Of a DNA stretch of 64,000 nucleotides, positions 17,929-26,274 are shown piece by piece (the first letter of the stretch is position 1; each line of letters starts with the position of its first letter). This DNA is from Methylomonas sp. ZR1. Its GTDB lineage: Bacteria; Pseudomonadota; Gammaproteobacteria; Methylococcales; Methylomonadaceae. The position numbers and the translations under genes are program-made. The stretch covers positions 1,240,001-1,304,000 of the forward strand of contig NZ_RCST01000001.1 in NCBI RefSeq assembly GCF_013141865.1, read 5' to 3'. Below the pieces are notes generated by a model. The model saw only the letters and a list, made by a program, of their open reading frames with translations, had not been told where the DNA came from and made no database searches.

Positions 17929-18723
17929 ATGACTCTGAATTTATTGCAACGCTCGTTAATTGAAAAGGCAGGCTATGAAAACGGCTTTGAAAACAGCAAT
18001 TCGGTTGGTAATTCCGAAGTTTGTTTAAGCTCCGCCCGGCACTCATCAGAAATTACCATAGCTTGCCACGGCAGTGATGATCAATTACTTGTTAAAGTAA
18101 ATTCGGGTATTACCGGTGGCTTGATTGCAGAAATAAGCCGCTCCTTTGCCAAACATCAAATTGGCGACGACACGTATTTATTGCCAAACATTACGCAACT
18201 TGCCTATTTTTTGCGCCGAGCCTCTGCTTTAGCTCAAGCATTGCCAAACCAGGCCGTCATTCAGTTTCATAAAGAGATTGATGATGTGATGGCTACGGTG
18301 CCGGGTAGTATCAAAAATACTGAGGTTGAACGTTTAGTCAAACAGCGAATAGGGCAAGATCGATTTCGAAGTATTATGCTCGATTATTGGGGTAATGCCT
18401 GCGCGGTCACGGGGCTTTCTGTGACCGAAGTCTTGAGGGCGAGTCATGCAAAGCCTTGGTCTGAATGCGCATCTGATGAAGAGAGATTAGATGTATTTAA
18501 CGGCTTTTTGCTCTGTGCGAATCTAGACGCTCTTTTTGACCGATTTTTGATCACCTTCGACACAGATGGCTTGATAGTTGTGTCAGGAAAAATTGATATT
18601 AATCAGCGTAACCTACTTGGGATTACCCCTTCACTTAAACTTAGGTGGCTGACTGACAATCACCAGTCATATCTCGATTATCATAGAAGCGTGTTTTATT
18701 CATCAGATATCCCGAATTGTTAA
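17929..18723 (+). CDS. HNH_2-type endonuclease
   Basis: A 264-aa protein. Residues 140-235 contain the HNH_2 core: CAVTGL, LRASHAKPW and NGFLLCANLDALFDRF, a pattern well known in bacterial HNH restriction-type nucleases. The SHAKPW histidine and the NGF asparagine are present; the third histidine position reads Asp (LDALFD), as in many members of this subgroup. The N-terminal 130 residues form an unrecognised domain that may bind DNA or partners. The gene is on the same strand as the helicase operon but 102 bp downstream, so it may be the last cistron or have its own promoter. It is the only clear nuclease candidate in the array besides the methylase N-terminus. Membership in the system is inferred from position. 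Confidence 0.82.
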   Translation: MTLNLLQRSLIEKAGYENGFENSNSVGNSEVCLSSARHSSEITIACHGSDDQLLVKVNSGITGGLIAEISRSFAKHQIGDDTYLLPNITQLAYFLRRASALAQALPNQAVIQFHKEIDDVMATVPGSIKNTEVERLVKQRIGQDRFRSIMLDYWGNACAVTGLSVTEVLRASHAKPWSECASDEERLDVFNGFLLCANLDALFDRFLITFDTDGLIVVSGKIDINQRNLLGITPSLKLRWLTDNHQSYLDYHRSVFYSSDIPNC

Positions 18724-18960
18724 CTAGCAACTGATACAGTATTCCACTGGCTACTGATATTTTTGGGGTTACTCTGGATTGCGATACTGGGATTGCCTTA
18801 TGGAAGATGCTATTCGAGTTGGCCTAAAAGGCGAGCCTGCCGGTCAAGTCAGCAAAATTGAAGCTGATCAGGCAGTCAGGATGAAAACCAGGCTGGAAAA
18901 TAGAAAATCAAAGAGCCTCTAGCGCGTCGGTGTTTGGTAGGTTGATGTGAAAGCAATACA
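18724..18960. other. Short gap with only a doubtful 40-codon frame
   Basis: An ATG at 18800 opens 40 codons on the plus strand (MEDAIRVGLKG...) ending at about 18922. It has no recognisable family and may be the remnant of a longer gene. Nothing else is visible. Confidence 0.3.
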
Positions 18961-19203
18961 TTACCTGCGGCTATAAAACTGGAGTTCCCACCGTGGGAGT
19001 GATTGCTTGGCGGCACTGGTGACAACACGGATGGCATTGATTGCTTGGTTATACTGAGTAGCGGTGGTGATCTCTGTCCAGTTAAGCTTATTCCGAAGCG
19101 TTGTTTTGGCGAGGACTATGCGATCTAAGGGGCAGTGCGGCGGCGCATCCACATGCTCAAGCTTGTCTGCAATTAATAAACAATTCCTGAACTCTTGGAT
19201 CAC
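18961..19203 (-). CDS. Possible small protein or gene remnant, unknown
   Basis: An 80-codon frame starting with GTG overlaps the end of the preceding minus-strand gene. Its composition (PPHCPLDRIVLAK, NWTEIT, LPRWELQFY) looks protein-like rather than random, and it is less AT-rich than its neighbour. I do not recognise the family. It could be the 3' remnant of an older gene joined to the AT-rich pair at 19157-20516. There is no clear ribosome site. Confidence 0.3.
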   Translation of the reverse strand: MIQEFRNCLLIADKLEHVDAPPHCPLDRIVLAKTTLRNKLNWTEITTATQYNQAINAIRVVTSAAKQSLPRWELQFYSRR

Positions 19204-19837
19204 TCAATATAGAGTCAAGGATATCCCTGACGTGTTTGATAAACTTGAAGACTTGATAAGGCTTTATGTTTGCAGTATTGATAGCAATTACAGGGTATTC
19301 TTCTAGGTTATGATTATATATTGGCTGTCCAAAGTCAAAGTTGAATGCAACACCATTAACGGTTGCTTCAGGAACACTCAATTCGAATATCAACAAAAAG
19401 CCATTTTCTACGAAAACCTTATTTTGAAATAAAGCAGACAAATAGCTCAGTCTAAATTTTTTATTCGCGTCAAAATCATTCTTCTGGAGCAATGCTAGAG
19501 CGGGTAAGCTTTTGTGATCAGCACGATAGTTGGCGATGCACTTTCGAATCCTAGAAAGCCAATAAACATTAATTGGCTCGTCATTAGGTGATTCAAATAG
19601 TATGGTTTTTTGTTTGTCAATCAAGCCAACTTCGACACCAAAATAGAAATCGCCATAACCTGATTTAGATAGATACTTTTTGGGAAGATGCTTACTCATA
19701 TCGCTAGCCCTTCCCATATAGTCATATATTTCCTTATTGTTTGCCTTCTGAACAAAAGAAGGCAAGACAACCGGAAAGTCTTGAGTAATCTTAGTTAATA
19801 GTTCAGCATTGTCAGTTTTTATTCCTATAGTATCCAT
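19157..19837 (-). CDS. Hypothetical protein, second gene of AT-rich pair
   Basis: A 226-aa protein I do not recognise. It has no signal peptide or membrane segment and looks like a soluble alpha/beta protein (FYFGVEVGLI, PVIAINTANI). It overlaps the upstream gene (19812-20516) by 26 bp on the same strand, so the two are probably translated together. Both genes are much more AT-rich than the flanking operons, which suggests recent transfer. A toxin-immunity or small defence pair is possible, but nothing in the sequence demonstrates it. Confidence 0.6.
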   Translation of the reverse strand: MDTIGIKTDNAELLTKITQDFPVVLPSFVQKANNKEIYDYMGRASDMSKHLPKKYLSKSGYGDFYFGVEVGLIDKQKTILFESPNDEPINVYWLSRIRKCIANYRADHKSLPALALLQKNDFDANKKFRLSYLSALFQNKVFVENGFLLIFELSVPEATVNGVAFNFDFGQPIYNHNLEEYPVIAINTANIKPYQVFKFIKHVRDILDSILSDPRVQELFINCRQA

Positions 19838-20516
19838 TCAGTACCTCTATAAATTCTTCGTCCTGTTTTTCAGTCATTGAAAGATAGTTAATGTTATTAG
19901 CGTTAGTATTGCTAGTCATTCCTAATCCAACTAAGTAATCTTTAATCCCAATAGAATAATTTGCAGTAAATCCATAATCTAGCTTCAACACTTCGACGGC
20001 ATATTTGGCTATATGTGCTAATAATAAAGTATGAACTTTTTTATAAACCGGATTATCTAGGTTGTGCTCAATATTCCATGGCGCTCCATTTAAATACTCT
20101 ATGTTAAATACTTTTCGATTAACGTCGAAGCTGCTTGGATAAGTAATTATGCATGCGGCTTGAATATCCTCATCAGCTTCTAACCAAAAATATAAGATTT
20201 CACCTTCGTTTTCTATCCAATTTGGATTACTTATATCAACTAGATAATTGGCAAGACCAGCATTATCTAAACTCTGCTGTTGTTCGCAAATTTCCATATT
20301 ATTGACAATAAGTTCGCGTAATGCCATGGCGTAACTGTACCAATCATTTTGACATTTCTCAGCTATATTTCTATCTTCATTTAAAGAAACTTTATAATCA
20401 TATAATTTTCCATTTGAGTCTTTCAATGTGCCTGTATATATTATAGCTTCCAGTTTGCCATATTGTGAATAGAATTTAGTTACTAAATTTTTTAATTTGC
20501 CGAATATATTGCTCAT
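19812..20516 (-). CDS. Hypothetical protein, weakly GNAT-like C-terminal half
   Basis: A 234-aa protein, first gene of an AT-rich overlapping pair. The second half shows an order of elements that recalls a GNAT acyltransferase: a strand (FNIEYLNGAP), a helix (LLLAHIAKYAVEV), a strand (DYGFTAN) and a late YLVGLGM resembling the yyxxxGF ending. The acyl-CoA pyrophosphate loop (Q/RxxGxG/A) is not clear, so the assignment is tentative. No signal peptide is present. Its function is unknown; the partner at 19157 is equally unrecognised. Confidence 0.55.
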   Translation of the reverse strand: MSNIFGKLKNLVTKFYSQYGKLEAIIYTGTLKDSNGKLYDYKVSLNEDRNIAEKCQNDWYSYAMALRELIVNNMEICEQQQSLDNAGLANYLVDISNPNWIENEGEILYFWLEADEDIQAACIITYPSSFDVNRKVFNIEYLNGAPWNIEHNLDNPVYKKVHTLLLAHIAKYAVEVLKLDYGFTANYSIGIKDYLVGLGMTSNTNANNINYLSMTEKQDEEFIEVLNGYYRNKN

Positions 20517-20688
20517 TAATTTATAAATTTGTTGAGTTTAATTTAATTAAAGAAAGTTCTCATGGCGAAAGCTATCAAGTTTTTTGGTCGATCGCTAAGA
20601 AAGCCAAAAATAAATTGTCTGCTTGAATTGCGCAAACTAAGCGATATTAAACCATGATTTTGACCTAATTTCACAATTAGGCAGGTAG

Positions 20689-21087
<399 letters not shown>

Positions 21088-21206
21088 ATAGCCCAGTAAC
21101 GGTTGAGGTGGATCGGCGTTGGACGGTCAGTCACATCGCTACCTCAATCGATGCTGTGGCAAGCGGTTATGGATTCGCCTGGCTGCCGGAAACGCAAATA
21201 AGCAAG

Positions 21207-21213
21207 GAATTAG
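21207..21213. repeat. Target site duplication, left copy (GAATTAG)
   Basis: Identical to 22731-22737 on the other side of the IS; removing the IS and one copy restores the LysR frame. Confidence 0.85.
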
Positions 21214-22730
21214 TCGCCCCTGAAAAAGCCGAAAGTTTCATAGATACTTGGCCTTATGCAGGCAGCAAGAATTGCTTGACGGATGAAGTCATCCCAAGCC
21301 GAGACAGTAGCACCCCAAAACGAGGCCAAAAAATCCTCAACCGCCTGAGGATCAAACGGATGTTGTGGCCGGCAGCGCACAGGATGGCATGCAGTGCATC
21401 GCCCAGTTCGCCTTTCAGGTAGTTGCGCCCCAATAAGCCGTCGTTCTTCAAGTGACCGATGATCGGTTCGATGGCGTTGCGACGCTTGAGTGCGCGTTTG
21501 AGTCGTCGGGTATCCACGCCGCGTTTTTGCCGGGCTTTGTAAATCGTGACCCCGGGTAGCTCGACGCCCCGATAACCCAAATCCACAAACGCTTCTTTGG
21601 CGCGGGTGCCGCTCAGAATTTCCGCCTGTTCCAGACACGACTCCAGGGTGTGTCCATCATAAGGATTGCCTGGAAAGCTGCGAGCGCCGAGCACGAAATT
21701 GCTTTTGTTGGTGACGGTGATGCCCACTTTGACGCCGAATTCATATTTCTTGTGTGCCTTGCCTTTGGCAATGCATTCCACTTCCGGGGCGTGAAAACTG
21801 TACAGTTTGTTTTTATCCTGCGGTTGCTGATTCAAAATCCGTTGGGTTTTTTCCAACGTCTCTTTGAACGCCGATTTGACGGCGTCGGATTGCTTTTCCA
21901 ATTGACGCTCAATGTCCCGATACACCCGGCCCACCAAGGTTTTCAATTGTTTAAGCATTTTACGCTTCCGTTTCATTTGCTTGGCATGGCTGTAGCGGTT
22001 GGCCATCAGCAATAGATAAGGGGCCTTACGGTTATAGTTTTGCCGCAACGGAATTTCATGTTGCTCGGCCAAACGCACCAGGTGCTGGCGGCAACGTTCG
22101 TATAATTTGCCATCCGTCGGATAGGTGATGGCTTTCTCCTGGACGGTGCTATCCACCGTCACCGATGCAAAGTCCTGCTTTTTCACGGTCTGGCTGTCGA
22201 CGCCAGCCTGAATCGTCACCGATAACATCCACTCGCATCCGGCTTCACCGATCCGCTTGCGCCAATAGGTCAGCGAGGTGGGGTGACAGGGCATCTGGTG
22301 TTGGAAGTACTCTGCGCCACAAAAGTATTGCCAATAGGGATTTTCCAGCCACTGTGCCACGACCGCTTCGTCGGAACGGGCAAAGGCATGTTTGAGGTAA
22401 TGAAGCCCGGCAATCAGTCGGGTCGGCAAGGCGGGCGCGCCTTGATTCTCAATGAAAAACTCGCCAAAGGCATCATCCAGGACTTTCCAATCAATCAGAT
22501 TAGCCAGTTGGTAAAGTTCATGCCTCGGATTTAATAGATCGGCCAGAGGGGTGTTGAATAAATCGATTTGGCCGCTCGTTTCTTGGGATTTTGGCTTCAT
22601 TTTGAATAACAATTTGCAAGAAATTAATATCTATTCTACCACTTCCTTGCAATTATTACCCGCCTACCGGGTGATTTATTTCTTGTTATTCAATGATTTA
22701 ACTGCATGACCAGGGCTTTTCAGGGACGAC
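21214..22730 (-). mobile_element. Insertion sequence of the IS4/IS5 superfamily, intact ends
   Basis: The element carries one transposase gene on the minus strand. Its ends are imperfect inverted repeats, TCGCCCCTGAAAAAGCC at 21214-21230 and the complement of GGCTTTTCAGGGACGAC at 22714-22730. They are flanked by the direct repeat GAATTAG (21207-21213 and 22731-22737). The base at 21213 can belong either to the repeat or to the IS end, so the duplication is 6 or 7 bp. Length is about 1.52 kb. The clean target duplication and intact transposase point to a recent insertion. Confidence 0.88.
21254..22600 (-). CDS. IS5-like DDE transposase
   Basis: About 448 aa. An alternative TTG start four codons upstream gives 452 aa. 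Neither start has a strong ribosome site. The N-terminal region (YQLANLIDW, RLIAGLHYLKH) is the usual helical DNA-binding part of this group. The DDE catalytic residues are visible: Asp in VTVDSTVQEKA, Asp in FVDLGYRG and Glu in NAIEPIIGHLKNDG, with the conserved RNYLKG after it. A lysine-rich helical insert lies between the first Asp and the second. The protein appears full length, so the element is probably competent to move. Confidence 0.88.
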   Translation of the reverse strand: MKPKSQETSGQIDLFNTPLADLLNPRHELYQLANLIDWKVLDDAFGEFFIENQGAPALPTRLIAGLHYLKHAFARSDEAVVAQWLENPYWQYFCGAEYFQHQMPCHPTSLTYWRKRIGEAGCEWMLSVTIQAGVDSQTVKKQDFASVTVDSTVQEKAITYPTDGKLYERCRQHLVRLAEQHEIPLRQNYNRKAPYLLLMANRYSHAKQMKRKRKMLKQLKTLVGRVYRDIERQLEKQSDAVKSAFKETLEKTQRILNQQPQDKNKLYSFHAPEVECIAKGKAHKKYEFGVKVGITVTNKSNFVLGARSFPGNPYDGHTLESCLEQAEILSGTRAKEAFVDLGYRGVELPGVTIYKARQKRGVDTRRLKRALKRRNAIEPIIGHLKNDGLLGRNYLKGELGDALHAILCAAGHNIRLILRRLRIFWPRFGVLLSRLGMTSSVKQFLLPA

Positions 22731-22737
22731 GAATTAG
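22731..22737. repeat. Target site duplication, right copy (GAATTAG)
   Basis: Right partner of the repeat at 21207-21213. Confidence 0.85.
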
Positions 22738-23114
22738 AGGCGGGACTACTCAAGCCATTGCCTTTGCAAGAGGGCGCGACCAGAGAAATACCCCTATATC
22801 TGATTGTGACCCGTTCAGACTTTGCTGGCCCAGGCGTGGAGCACTTGGCGACTCTATTGAAAGAATCAGCGAATTTTTAATGGAAGAATGATAGCCATAT
22901 AAAGTGTTCAAGCTTGATTTCACGGCAACGTAAAAGCAACGAAAGACAAGTTATCCCAAATGCCTGTCGACTGTAGCCCCAAGCCAACACCTTGCCAAAA
23001 ACTCAGCCATCCTAAAACGTCGTTACGACAACCCACCAGCAGGCATCCACTCAGCCCGTCAAAAAATTTTTTTCACGTTTCGATGACGCACCTGTCTAAC
23101 TGCTCCGGCCCGCC

Positions 23115-23120
23115 TATAAT
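23115..23120 (+). promoter_or_regulatory. Candidate -10 box (TATAAT) before small gene
   Basis: A perfect TATAAT lies 36 bp before the ATG at 23156. A -35 at normal spacing (CTGTCT, 23092-23097) matches the consensus only in three positions, so the promoter is tentative. The rest of 22881-23155 shows no gene. Confidence 0.35.
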
Positions 23121-23155
23121 AGAGGTTCCTAACATTATTGACTTCAGGTGTAAAG

Positions 23156-23389
23156 ATGACAAACAAAAATATTTCTTCTGCTGACGTAAATCCCGGCAAA
23201 AAGCTCAGTGGCAAACAATGGGGTCTGATCCATTTTGATCAAGAGCTTGAGCGTTTAATTTCTGCACGGCAAGAATGCAGCTTTGAAAATTTGACTCAAG
23301 AAGATGCAGAGATATTAGCTATATTCGCCGAAAGAGTGCGAAATGTTGCATCAACATTGTATTTAACCAGCAAACCCATCAAACATTAA
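23156..23389 (+). CDS. Small hypothetical protein
   Basis: A 77-aa soluble protein starting at ATG 23156 after a weak AGGTG ribosome site. It is helical and acidic in its second half (LTQEDAEILAIFAERVRN) and not a member of a family I know. A TATAAT box upstream supports expression from its own promoter. The start at 23138 is less likely because no ribosome site precedes it. Function unknown. Confidence 0.5.
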   Translation: MTNKNISSADVNPGKKLSGKQWGLIHFDQELERLISARQECSFENLTQEDAEILAIFAERVRNVASTLYLTSKPIKH

Positions 23390-23496
23390 GCAGCGGAGCG
23401 AGCACAGTCGCGCAAAGGAATGCGCGGAATGCTTTCGACTAACCAGCGTTTGCGTGCCGATAAAAACTAATTCTTTATTCATGGAAAACTAAAGTG

Positions 23497-23760
23497 TTAG
23501 TCCATCAAAGCATTTAGATAGTCATGCGTCGAATCCATTTTTGCAGTAGACAGCGCGGCCTTAGTGCTTTGTGGCAATTCAGCAAGAGTGAACGCTTTGC
23601 GTGTTTGCTCTTTCAGCAACTGGTATTCTTTGAATTCTTTTTCAGAAAGAAAGTATCCGCTGATACGTCCATAAATAGTGATCGCAATAGCTCCACTCTG
23701 AATACGTTGGCGATATTGCCCAAAATTCTTTACAAATTGAGTTGCAGAAATCTCAAGCAT
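23497..23760 (-). CDS. Phd/YefM-like antitoxin, apparently without a toxin
   Basis: An 87-aa protein from ATG 23760, which has an AGGGGG ribosome site; a start 20 codons upstream is possible but poorer. The N-terminus (MLEISATQFVKNFGQYRQRI, then ITIYGRISGYFLS) is the Phd/YefM DNA-binding fold with the typical strand 'ITxxGRxxGYF'. The C-terminal half (FTLAELPQSTKAAL) would be the toxin-binding tail. No Doc, YoeB or RelE-type toxin lies on either side: downstream is the unknown 77-aa gene on the opposite strand and upstream is a 144-bp gap. It may be a solitary regulator or the remnant of a toxin-antitoxin pair. Confidence 0.7.
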   Translation of the reverse strand: MLEISATQFVKNFGQYRQRIQSGAIAITIYGRISGYFLSEKEFKEYQLLKEQTRKAFTLAELPQSTKAALSTAKMDSTHDYLNALMD

Positions 23761-23903
23761 TGCATGCCCCCTATAAATATGATTTTTTCTGAGATTACAG
23801 GCTTGTTTTTCAGGGATCATTTATTCGATTCAAAACAATCAAGCTTACAATTATGTGACAGTTTCAGAGAAACGAAAGCCAAGTTCCCCCAAATGCAAAT
23901 AAT

Positions 23904-24224
23904 TCATTCGGGCTCGTAACCCTCTACTATCTCTATCGAGCCAACGCCCTCGCTTTTACAAAGCGCTAACCAATATTCATAATTTTCGCTCATGATGCCG
24001 CTCATGCCGTACGCATTTTTTAAGCATTTATATACGCTGCCAGAGACATTAGTGAATTCATAAAAATTATCATCTTCTTTGATTTCAGTAATACCTGAAG
24101 ATAGCTTCCAGCAATCCGAGCCTAAATATCCGCCGTACCATCCTGCTAAGACTTTATGAGTTGTCTCGTCACCAATTACAGTACATGCAACCACAACCCA
24201 TCGGTCAGGGTTATGTATATTCAT
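23904..24224 (-). CDS. Conserved hypothetical protein, last gene of the AAA+ operon
   Basis: A 106-aa protein with the wording VLAGWYGGYLGSDCWKLSSGIT and VSGSVYKC, a pattern I recall from phage and mobile-element hypothetical proteins. No enzyme motif is visible. It has no signal peptide. It lies 31 bp downstream of the metallophosphoesterase on the same strand and likely belongs to the same transcript as the AAA+ gene before the IS insertion. Function unknown. Confidence 0.6.
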   Translation of the reverse strand: MNIHNPDRWVVVACTVIGDETTHKVLAGWYGGYLGSDCWKLSSGITEIKEDDNFYEFTNVSGSVYKCLKNAYGMSGIMSENYEYWLALCKSEGVGSIEIVEGYEPE

Positions 24225-24255
24225 GATATTCTCCTAATTATTCAAATTGAAGTTT

Positions 24256-24933
24256 TTACAAATCAACAACAATCGGTTGATTAACTAATTTATATTCTTC
24301 GTCGCGCAAAGAAGCGTTGACGTAAGTTGTGCCGTTCCGCTCTGTCATGCCATACCCTTGATGGATGTGGCCGAACACATGCAGCCTTGGGCGAATCCGC
24401 TTAAGCGCCATTGTCAGGTCATTACAGCCGACATGCTCGCCGTTAACGACATCTAAAATGCCGAAGGGTGGTGAGTGTGTGATCAAAACATCTGTGTCGT
24501 CCGGTATCTGTGCCCACACATCAGCTAATTTTTGCCCACGCGGAAGATTGAAAGCCCATCCACCAAACCATGGCTGCCAAGGACTACCCCAGAATTTAAC
24601 ACCATAGATATCTATTCCGCTGTCCTCAAGGTAAATGCCGTGTTTAAGCAGTTTCTTTGCATTTTTAGGCGTGTAATCTTGAAACGTGAAATCATGGTTT
24701 CCGGCGATAACTATTTTTACCGCATGATTTTGAAATGATAAAAATGTATCGAACTCACTAATTTCTTCGTCATTGCCAATCTCGCATATATCGCCGGCAA
24801 TTATTAAAATATCTCCATCGGGGACGTCATAATATGGATCGATATTATGCAAATCGGACATGCAAACTATGCGTATACCTAAATTCCCCTTAGCAGGCTG
24901 TTGAAATTTGCCCGCATGCCTTCGGATTTGCAA
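24256..24933 (-). CDS. Calcineurin-like metallophosphoesterase, N-terminus replaced by IS sequence
   Basis: The metal-site motifs of the family are present in order: SDLH (D-x-H), GDICE (GD), GNHD, THSPP and GHIHQG. The protein is small (about 205 aa in its natural form), near the YfcE/single-domain class, and should cleave phosphomonoester or phosphodiester bonds with two metal ions. The first strand IRIVCM lies at the IS boundary (24894). The frame now begins with a TTG at 24933 inside the IS, giving an added MQIRRHAGKFQQPA. Before the insertion the start was probably a TTG preceded by AAGGGAG within the end of the neighbouring gene. So the enzyme core is intact, but its translation start and coupling to the upstream gene have been altered. 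Confidence 0.8.
   Translation of the reverse strand: MQIRRHAGKFQQPAKGNLGIRIVCMSDLHNIDPYYDVPDGDILIIAGDICEIGNDEEISEFDTFLSFQNHAVKIVIAGNHDFTFQDYTPKNAKKLLKHGIYLEDSGIDIYGVKFWGSPWQPWFGGWAFNLPRGQKLADVWAQIPDDTDVLITHSPPFGILDVVNGEHVGCNDLTMALKRIRPRLHVFGHIHQGYGMTERNGTTYVNASLRDEEYKLVNQPIVVDL
24890..24893. repeat. Target site duplication TTAG, left copy
   Basis: Matches 26271-26274 on the other side of the IS5-family element. Confidence 0.8.
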
Positions 24934-24980
24934 CTCTTTTTCGAGTTTTTGGCAGTCTAGAAGCTTGATTAGGCCTCAAA

Positions 24981-25067
24981 AACCGGTTTTAGCCGGTTAT
25001 ATTCGCCCCGAAGGGGGTTAAATTCCGCCTTTTGGCGGATTTCAGGCGCACTACCGCCTAGGCGGTA
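24981..25067. repeat. Cluster of four short hairpins at the IS left end
   Basis: In under 90 bp are AACCGG/CCGGTT (24981-24998), CCCC/GGGG (about 25006-25015), CCGCC/GGCGG (25025-25038) and the perfect 16-bp palindrome TACCGCCTAGGCGGTA (25052-25067). The last contains the transposase stop codon. They could block read-through or act as folding or transposase-binding sites. Confidence 0.55.
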
Positions 25068-26146
25068 CTGTATCGCCAGCCGAAAATGGCACTCATCCGC
25101 GTCAGGTTATAAGCAGCAAAAGTAAAAATGGTTTGCGCGGCGACCTTCTTCAAACCACGGAATTTGGTTTGGCGTAGCGGGCCAACGGTCTTGGCCCAGC
25201 CGAAGACCTCTTCGATCCGTTTGCGGATTTTGAGGCTCTTGCGATAACCGTCGTGCCGCGTGGTGCGTCCGTCGATAGCCGAACCTTTTTCCTTGCTGGC
25301 GACATGCGGCGTGACTTTGCGCTGGCGTAACTTGGCGACAAAATCCTGCGTATCGTAATTCTTGTCCGCCCCCAAGGTCGCACCCGGTTTGTGGATTGTG
25401 CGCTTGACCATGGCATGGGCTGCCTCACGTTCCGCGGTTCCTGTGGCCTGGGTGACTTCGACGTCAACCACCAGACCGTTACGATTTTCCATCAAGGCAT
25501 GACCGAGGAAGGCCAGCTGAGACTTGTCGCCCTCGCTCTTTTTGTACAACCGAGCATCGGGATCAGTGGTCGAACGATGGGTTTCGTTGCTGCGTTTCTC
25601 GCCTTTGAAGTTGACCGTGGGATTGCGTCCACCCTCTTCTGGTGGCGGCGTCGAGCCATCTTTCTTCACGAAACTCTTGTGCGAAGCCCACGCTTGAATC
25701 AGCGTGCCGTCCACCGAGAAATGCTCGTCGGAGATCAGCTGTTTCCACTCCGCCAAGGCCAGCACCCGTTCGAAGAACAAACGGCTGATCCGTTCGTTGA
25801 GCAAACGGTCGCGGTTGGCGCTGAAGGTCGAGTGATCCCATACCTCGTCATCCATCGTCAAGCCGACAAACCAGCGGTACAACAAGTTGAAGTCGATATG
25901 CTCCACCAGTTGCCGTTCCGAACGGATGGAAAATAGCACTTGCAACAAACTGGCGCGCAACAAGCGTTCCGGCGGAATGGAATCCCGGCCGCGGCGGGCG
26001 TAGAGCGAGTTAAACTCGTCGTTTAGCGTGGCGAGCAACAGATCGACCACTTTACGCAGCTTGCGCAAGGGATGATTCTTGGGAATTCGCGCTTCAAGAG
26101 TTCGGTAACTAAACAGTTCTTCTTGGGTGATGTCAGCGCCGCGCAT
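25058..26146 (-). CDS. IS5-family transposase
   Basis: A 362-aa DDE transposase beginning MRGADITQEELFSY, wording typical of this IS5 branch. The N-terminal part (RLLRASLLQVLFSIRSERQL) is the usual helical segment. Catalytic Asp residues are in HFSVDGTLIQAWASHKSF and in GADKNYDT, and Glu in IRKRIEEVFGWAKTVG. A short proline/glycine-rich linker (STPPPEEGGRNP) separates them. It appears intact, with no frameshift. Confidence 0.92.
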   Translation of the reverse strand: MRGADITQEELFSYRTLEARIPKNHPLRKLRKVVDLLLATLNDEFNSLYARRGRDSIPPERLLRASLLQVLFSIRSERQLVEHIDFNLLYRWFVGLTMDDEVWDHSTFSANRDRLLNERISRLFFERVLALAEWKQLISDEHFSVDGTLIQAWASHKSFVKKDGSTPPPEEGGRNPTVNFKGEKRSNETHRSTTDPDARLYKKSEGDKSQLAFLGHALMENRNGLVVDVEVTQATGTAEREAAHAMVKRTIHKPGATLGADKNYDTQDFVAKLRQRKVTPHVASKEKGSAIDGRTTRHDGYRKSLKIRKRIEEVFGWAKTVGPLRQTKFRGLKKVAAQTIFTFAAYNLTRMSAIFGWRYSTA

Positions 26147-26270
26147 AGGAACAATGCAATATATTGAAGATAGAGATATTTTATCAAATATAACAACATC
26201 TTATGAATTACTTTCACGTCTAACTCAACGAATCAATGCGGCTTGTGGGGGAGATAAAATCAACAGCCTG

Positions 26271-26274
26271 TTAG
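26271..26274. repeat. Target site duplication TTAG, right copy
   Basis: Also supplies the stop codon (TAA on the minus strand) of the gene at 26271-26930. Confidence 0.8.

Larger units (their letters stand above)
24894..26270 (-). mobile_element. IS5-family insertion sequence with TTAG duplication
   Basis: Ends are CAGGCTGTTGA at 24894-24904 and its complement TCAACAGCCTG at 26260-26270, a perfect 11-bp inverted repeat that extends imperfectly inward. The flanks are TTAG at 24890-24893 and 26271-26274. A 4-bp YTAR duplication is what IS5-subgroup elements make. One transposase gene is on the minus strand. Length is 1377 bp. The element sits exactly between the zinc protein gene, whose stop codon it abuts, and the metallophosphoesterase. 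Confidence 0.9.

Noticed and set aside
20562..20657. 31-codon frame MAKAIKFFG... on the plus strand
   Set aside because: Too short, no clear ribosome site and no match; composition is that of surrounding AT-rich DNA.
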